From NCBI GenBank assembly GCA_009738435.1, contig CP046522.1, positions 3,193,249 through 3,257,248 of the forward strand: a stretch of DNA of 64,000 bases, read 5' to 3'. The position numbers were made by a program, and so were the translations under genes. Every line of letters starts with the position of its first letter. Position 1 is the first letter of the stretch. The stretch is from Clostridium bovifaecis (GTDB lineage Bacteria > Bacillota > Clostridia > Clostridiales > Clostridiaceae). Under the pieces are notes generated by a model. That model had not been told where the DNA came from and did no database searches. It was given only the letters and a program-made list of their open reading frames with translations. This document shows, piece by piece, positions 59,655 to 64,000 of this stretch.

Positions 59655-60644
59655 GGTGCCAGGCACATCAGATATCAGAATTAGAAACACTTTTATACTT
59701 ATAGTAGGCTAACATATTACTAATAGCAGGCTGAGAACTATTCAAAAATGTCGCTATTTGCTTTAAAGTATATTTATTTTTAATAGCTTCCCTAATAAAC
59801 TGAACTTTATAAACAGTGATACTATGCTTTTTACTTCCTCTCTTTAATAACTCCTTTACTGCAGGTTCTATGTCCATGCAATCCAGTATATCTTTAAGAG
59901 GTTTTACATTGCAGACAGCAGTTTTATACTCTTCATATTCCATTCTTTTATAATGAATTTTTAAATCATTAAGCTGAAATTCATCTCTTATTCTCTCAAA
60001 ATCTTCTTGCTGACTTTTCTCCTCTCTTAATTCAATAATCCTTTTATATCGCTTTATTGCTACTGGTTTATCCTCAGATAATATTCTTAAAATGAAGTCT
60101 GTACTTACAACTGTGTTTATCCCCCATTTGTAAAAATAATGACTGCTCCATTTATATTCATCTACCCTAGAACATAGTTTTGCCCTTACGGGATTTCTAT
60201 GTATATATCTTAACACCCAAAGAAGATATGCATCATTGTCAACTAGTTTGCAGTTATATCTATTCTCAAAAACATGTCCTGTTCTATTTAATTCTCTATT
60301 AAGATACTTAGCAAGAACATTATTTATGCTAAACATAATATCAGTTATAGGAGTCTTATTTGTTTTTATAAGTAAGTGATAATGATTTCCCATTATTGCA
60401 TACGCTAATAGCTGAAAATCATACACTTGATTATATTCTTTTATCTGCTTTAATAAAAAAGCCTTGTGTTTTGGGTTTTCAAAAATATACTCTCTGTTGT
60501 TCCCCCTTTGATATATGATATATGGCTCCCTCAAAAATAATTCTATTTTTTCTCGCCATAAAACTCACCTCCTATCAATAATTCTTGACAGGAGATTTAA
60601 GTTCTAATCAACTGTAAAATCTGATATCTGATGTGCCTGGCACC
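59655..60644. mobile_element. REP-associated transposase element with matching inverted ends
   Basis: The left end 59655-59679 is the inverse of the right end 60620-60644: TCTGATATCTGATGTGCC then TGGCACC on the plus strand at the right. The two ends agree over at least 24 bases. The single gene inside is a RAYT transposase, and its stop codon lies within the left repeat. A third, solo copy is at 63185. The element is about 990 bp. Confidence 0.8.
59668..60559 (-). CDS. REP-associated tyrosine transposase (RAYT), N-terminal frameshift
   Basis: A Y1-transposase family single-strand nuclease that acts on REP hairpins. The HUH motif is AIMGNHYHLLIK near residue 50, and the catalytic tyrosine region is WVLRYIHRNPVRAKL near 125. 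The C-terminal tail holds an HTH-like KYTLKQIATFLNSSQPAISN. The best start is ATG 60559 (after gataggaggtga), giving MARKNRIIFEGAIYHI, the family's usual beginning. The frame then slips by two bases in an ATATAT tract near 60512 before YQRGNNREYIF. From TTG 60534 the rest is open. So the 5' end carries a 2-base indel; without it the length is 297 residues. Confidence 0.85.
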
Positions 60645-60665
60645 TTCTTTCCTTCTTTATTTACA

Positions 60666-60785
60666 TCAGAGATGCTGGTGTTTCTTCCCAATACACAGTA
60701 TACTCTCATATAACTCCCCATCTTCCTTTAGTGCATATCCCTCTATTATAAGTAGTTTATATTTATTAGTAATCTTATTTTTCAT
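60666..60785 (-). CDS. 39-residue small ORF next to the REP element
   Basis: An ATG at 60785 has a GGAGGTG site five bases upstream and encodes a short peptide beginning MKNKITNKYKLLIIEGYALK and ending GKKHQHL. It is basic and soluble. The stop is only 21 bases from the REP end at 60644, so it may be the 5' part of a gene cut by insertion of the element. No family recognised. Confidence 0.4.
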   Translation of the reverse strand: MKNKITNKYKLLIIEGYALKEDGELYESILCIGKKHQHL

Positions 60786-60865
60786 AAAGCACCTCCGCAA
60801 AATAACTCACATATGGCTTTATGTCTTTATATGAAAAGATGACCAGCTGAGCTGAGTTGAATTAA

Positions 60866-61453
60866 TTATTTATAGCCTTTCAATGGTTTTTGTTCTACGT
60901 ATAATGGAGATATGTCTCCGTCTATTTTAACCGTTTTTTTGCCATCTTTTGAATAGCCCAAGATATCAAATTCGGAGCCTTCAAGTCCATTCATGTATAC
61001 TAGCCATATTCTTGTACCCTTAGACTCAATAATTTTTGCCTGCCTTTCGACTCCTCTTTTTTTCTCAATAATTCTAACTTTACTGATATCAGGACTTCCA
61101 ATAAATCCGAAGTATATTGGGAGCCCCACTTTTTCTATACTAGGAAAATAATTATGAGATATTCCAAACTTTTCTGAAACAAATTTTATGTCCCCTTGCA
61201 CACCACTGTATACAGTTTTATACCCCATTATGCCCTTTCTAACAACTGCAGTGTACAATCCATTTCTATCAGGCGTATAGCAAAACACTATACTCCCCTT
61301 ACCATGTTTTTCTTCGTGAATGATATTTATCTTACTTGGATGAGATGCGTTTATTGCTTCCTCTATTGTTCCTGCATCACCAGTGAATTTAACTGTTAAA
61401 AACACTAAAATAGTTATTATGACTAACACAAAAAACATAATCTTATTTTTCAT
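60866..61453 (-). CDS. Membrane-anchored or exported protein, unknown
   Basis: A 195-residue protein with an N-terminal hydrophobic segment (residues about 4-22) that acts as a signal anchor. The rest is beta-rich, with no cysteine cluster or catalytic motif that I can name. Phrases include GKGSIVFCYTPDRNGLYTAV and YFGFIGSPDISKVRIIEK. It may be a small surface protein. The ATG has a gaagggagg site. It lies 80 bp upstream of the 39-codon ORF on the same strand. Confidence 0.65.
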   Translation of the reverse strand: MKNKIMFFVLVIITILVFLTVKFTGDAGTIEEAINASHPSKINIIHEEKHGKGSIVFCYTPDRNGLYTAVVRKGIMGYKTVYSGVQGDIKFVSEKFGISHNYFPSIEKVGLPIYFGFIGSPDISKVRIIEKKRGVERQAKIIESKGTRIWLVYMNGLEGSEFDILGYSKDGKKTVKIDGDISPLYVEQKPLKGYK

Positions 61454-61556
61454 GAATTTCCTCCCTTCATTCTTCTTTTAATACTGAGGTTTGTCAATAT
61501 ATAATATATGATATGATTGGAGTATCCTTTAAGAACTTTGCGACGCAAAATTCTTA

Positions 61557-61640
61557 GTTGAGCAGTGGAGGCGCTAAAGCGCAAAGTGGAAGGATGCTCT
61601 CATTTAAAGTTATCCACTGCTCCACTATCTCCACTGCCTT
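61557..61640. repeat. GTGGAGA-type hairpin repeat
   Basis: Left part GTTGAGCAGTGGAGGC and AAGTGGA. Right part TATCCACTGCTCCACTATCT then CCACTGCC. It is the fourth member of the dispersed GTGGAGA family. Just after it, 61659-61685 is a perfect GAAATAAATTGC / GCAATTTATTTC palindrome. Confidence 0.55.
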
Positions 61641-61683
61641 TTAAGGCTTCTCCACCAGAAATAAATTGCATCGCAATTTATTT

Positions 61684-62060
61684 CTATTCTTCATAAGTAA
61701 TAATAGGAGTTCCATCTTCTATATTTTCAAAAATTTTTTAGCTAAATATAAAGGAGCATTTACACATCCATGGCTTCCGCGACTTTTATATATTTGTCCG
61801 CCAAAAGAATTTCTCCAGGTTGCATCATGCAGTCCTATATTTCCTAAAAAAGGCATCCAATAAGTTACTCCTGCTTCATAGCCTGGCCCTGTTAGAGTTA
61901 CTCCTTTTATTCGTAACTTAGCATATATGTAGCAGTTGCGGTAGAGTATCCTCTATTAGGATTGCCTATCTCATTTTCCTCTCTTGATAAAGCCTTTTGA
62001 ATATATATTGGTTCCTTTTCAACAACTTCACCAAACTCTATATTTTCTATTAATGCTTTC
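61684..62060 (-). pseudogene. L,D-transpeptidase (YkuD) remnant
   Basis: Reading the minus strand in three frames recovers the end of an L,D-transpeptidase with a peptidoglycan-binding domain: IYIQKALSREENEIG, NPNRGYSTATATYM, then after a frameshift GVTLTGPGYEAGVTYWMPFL, GLHDATWRNSFGGQIYK and the active site SRGSHGCVNAPL. After a second frameshift in an A6 run it ends FENIEDGTPIITYEE. About 40 residues expected between EEIG and NPNRGY are missing, as is the 5' part. These enzymes make 3-3 cross-links in peptidoglycan. Clearly broken. Confidence 0.85.
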
Positions 62061-63026
62061 GTTTCATCTCTTTTTTAAATCTTGGATATAATGCAAAAGT
62101 GCCATAGAGTACTCCTTTGCTTCTCAGGATTTTTTTCATATCCTTGTAGCAATTTATACTGTCTCTCATAATATACCATCAATTTTTGAAAATCGGGTAA
62201 ATACGTGCTTATTTCTCCAATCTTCTTATCGGTAAATATAAGTTCGATATGCTGCATGATTTCAAGAAACTGGTCAGCAGAGCATCCAACCAGAATATTG
62301 CTCTTTATAAACCTTTACCACATCTAGAACCGTTGGAATAATCTTTTCGTACTCCTTACCTTTAATATTTTCTTTACTGTCTGATATTGATAATAAGCCC
62401 CAATCAGACAAGACCTATATAGCACCGATTTCTTCACCATTATATTTATCATCCATTAAAACCGATATAGCAAATCCAGTACCAGCATCCTCAATTCCAA
62501 TTATATGACCTTCATTCATTTTATAAAATTCTTCAGTTGCTATTCCCATATGAGATGCTACTGTCTCTATTCCTTTCAGTGCAGTTTCTGTTTTAACAAG
62601 TCCCGGACTGATTGTATATACTCTTATATTTGTATTTTCCAATTCTCCAAATAAAGTATTACACAATTCAACCTGCGTTGTTTTGAACACCTCATATGCT
62701 CCCATAGCAGTTATGGCTGCATTATTAAACAGCACATCTATACCACCATATTTTTCTCTTACATAGTAAACCAGATTATATATCTAATTTTCATTGCATT
62801 AATCTATTTCATAAGGCTCCACACAGCTTTTTTGAAATATGCTATTTAATGCTTTTTCTGCATATAGTAGTTTTGACTTATCCTTTTCTGCTATAATAGC
62901 CCTTGCACCCATATAAATCAATGCTTTAGCAATCTCAAAACCTATCCCACCTCCTCCACCAGTTAAAAGTATTGCTTTATTCTCCAGTTTATCTCTAAAA
63001 GACATATTTTTTTCTATAAGCATCAT
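62050..63026 (-). pseudogene. Short-chain dehydrogenase/reductase remnant
   Basis: The N-terminal piece (63026-62799) has the Rossmann motif LLTGGGGGIGFEIAKAL. After stops near 62795, a second piece (62735-62415) has DVLFNNAA joined directly to the catalytic MGAYEVFKTTQVEL (Y-x3-K), so about 60-70 residues with the catalytic serine are deleted. Reading on past the stop at 62415 gives LLSISDSKENIKGKEYEKII. After a frameshift near 62272 it gives ADQFLEIMQHIELI, and after another near 62118 the C-terminus FALYPRFKKEMKRKH (stop at 62050). At least four disruptions; non-functional. It overlaps the remnant of the transpeptidase. Confidence 0.82.
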
Positions 63027-63144
63027 AATCTCCTTTTCTGTTAATATAGAAATTCTATTATTTATACAATGTATTAAGGTAATTATATGAAACTAATCAA
63101 TATACTTTCGTAAAATTTAATCACTATATCCTAAATACTTCATT

Positions 63145-63176
63145 AAAAAAACGCAAAAATCATTATGACTTTTGCA
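63145..63176 (-). terminator. Terminator after the GyrI-like gene
   Basis: On the minus strand GCAAAAGTCA, a short loop, TTTTTGC, then GTTTTTTTAAT. It lies between the GyrI-like and SDR remnants. Confidence 0.6.
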
Positions 63177-63184
63177 CTATAAAA

Positions 63185-63209
63185 TCTAATATCTGATGTG
63201 CCTGGCACC
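63185..63209 (+). repeat. Solo REP sequence
   Basis: TCTAATATCTGATGTGCC then TGGCACC: one mismatch from the ends of the RAYT element at 59655-60644, in the same orientation as its right end. No transposase nearby. Confidence 0.8.
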
Positions 63210-63270
63210 TTTGACTTTTGACTGTGCTTATTAATTCACCTGTGAACTCATAAAAATTATATTCATAGAC

Positions 63271-63870
63271 TTATACTTCAATAATTGGATGCCTAATCAC
63301 TGTTTTTAGCTTTTCTGTGCTGTCTTTCTTGGATCACTAAGATAGATTTCATGATGGCTTTCTTGTTTTTGAAATATCATTTTTATATCCTGCTTCAACG
63401 ATAAATTGTTCTAAAGCTTTTATTGTGCCTACTTCGTTGTCATAAGGACCAATATGCATTACTTGAGCACACTTCCCCTCTGTAAAAACTTCAAGTCTTG
63501 CAGTAGATAAATCAATGTCTGGATTCTTTTTTAGCAAGGTTCTCTTTGCTGTTTCAAATACTTCGAAGGTTACAAAGTCAGGCTGCCTTATCATAGCTGT
63601 CCAATAGAACTTATCTTTATCATTTATATTTAATCCGTCAAACTTTTCATCCTCAACCCACCATAAGCCTTGAAATGGTGATACAACATATTCAAAATAT
63701 CCTTCAAGCTGTGTTGCATTCATTTTACTCATTTTAATAGAGTAAGAAAGTCCATACAACACCTCCATAGCATTTTTGTATGGTTGACATGTATTTGGAT
63801 TTCCTTGACCATCAACCATAATAAAAGTCATCTCAGGTACATTAATGATTACCGGTTTTATTTTAGGCAT
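63271..63870 (-). pseudogene. GyrI-like small-molecule-binding protein, 3' frameshifts
   Basis: The first 173 residues read well: MPKIKPVIINVPEMTFIMVD, SPFQGLWWVEDEKFDGL, WTAMIRQPDFVTFEVFE and AQVMHIGPYDNEVGTIKAL are the GyrI-like/SOUL-type effector-binding pattern. Near 63352 an extra C shifts the frame (ISKTRK then HHEIYLSDPRKTA). A missing C a little further is needed to reach EKLKTVIRHPIIEV and the stop at 63271. Upstream, in frame, DKFDFKKEYKNLY precedes the ATG as in homologues, but a usual start codon there is absent (GTT). Probably a decaying gene; the first ORF might still make a stable domain. Confidence 0.75.
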
Positions 63871-63917
63871 ATATAAATTCTTATATTCTTTCTTAAAATC
63901 AAATTTGTCTGCCTTAA

Positions 63918-64000
63918 CTACTCTCCTTGCTTAATCGGAATAATAATTTCCGTTACATATTTTTCTGGATTTCCTTTAAAAATCATGCCTGGCCCTTTTC
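63918..64000 (-). CDS. C-terminal end of a regulator or effector-binding protein (partial)
   Basis: Only the last 26 codons are inside the window: GPGMIFKGNPEKYVTEIIIP then IKQGE and a stop at 63918. The wording fits the C-terminus of a GyrI-like/AraC or MerR effector-binding domain. It lies directly upstream of the GyrI-like remnant on the same strand, so they were probably one unit. Confidence 0.5.
   Translation of the reverse strand, partial: KGPGMIFKGNPEKYVTEIIIPIKQGE

Overview
The window looks like chromosomal DNA of a spore-forming, low-GC Firmicute of the Clostridium type. The base composition is strongly A+T-rich outside the rRNA genes. There is a clostridial-type iron-containing alcohol dehydrogenase, a 1,3-propanediol dehydrogenase, an H-type small acid-soluble spore protein, AddAB in place of RecBCD, and Shine-Dalgarno sites close to AGGAGG with frequent TTG and GTG starts. 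No phage, plasmid or CRISPR region is seen.

Layout. 0-7 kb: a frameshifted AAA ATPase running off the left edge, an aromatic-acid-exporter-like membrane protein, a 259-bp MITE-like palindromic element, a ferredoxin, a 2H phosphoesterase, several small proteins, an AmmeMemoRadiSam protein and the spore protein. 7-12 kb: a LysM protein and the glycogen pair glgA-glgP (glgP broken by one base). 12-20.4 kb: yhaM and addB-addA (addA frameshifted just before its nuclease domain). 20-28 kb: hydrolase, AlkD-like protein, butanol-type dehydrogenase, two chemoreceptor remnants, a receiver-CheX fusion beside a free CheX, and a secreted protein. 28-34 kb: asnS with its T-box leader, dipeptidase, ComFB and phosphoglucomutase. 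34-44 kb: mixed housekeeping and surface genes (XRE-cupin regulator, methyltransferase, hemerythrin, lethal-factor-like metalloprotease, PrsW, PASTA protein, glycerophosphodiesterase, DUF502). 44-50 kb: a co-oriented locus with permease, DsrE-like protein, PocR-domain sensor kinase, AraC-type response regulator and 1,3-propanediol dehydrogenase, but no glycerol dehydratase. 51.7-57 kb: a complete 16S-23S-5S rRNA operon on the minus strand with no tRNA in its spacers. 57-64 kb: DUF1002 and TPR proteins, a REP-associated transposase with matching inverted ends, and a decaying stretch holding broken L,D-transpeptidase, SDR and GyrI-like genes.

Three patterns cut across the annotation. First, two families of dispersed hairpin repeats lie between genes: a heptad family (unit close to GATTAGN) concentrated around and inside the rRNA operon, and a second family built on GTGGAGA-like units. 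Second, a REP sequence ending in TGTGCCTGGCACC forms both ends of the transposase element and occurs once more as a solo copy. Third, there are many 1-2 base indels, several in short A/T runs or AT dinucleotides. They are either real gene decay or base-calling errors, and they affect genes that are normally conserved (glgP, addA).

The best candidate for something under-described is the heptad-hairpin family around the rRNA genes. The orphan propanediol dehydrogenase/PocR/DsrE/permease locus comes next. All function calls rest on reading motifs and family resemblance; no database search was run.
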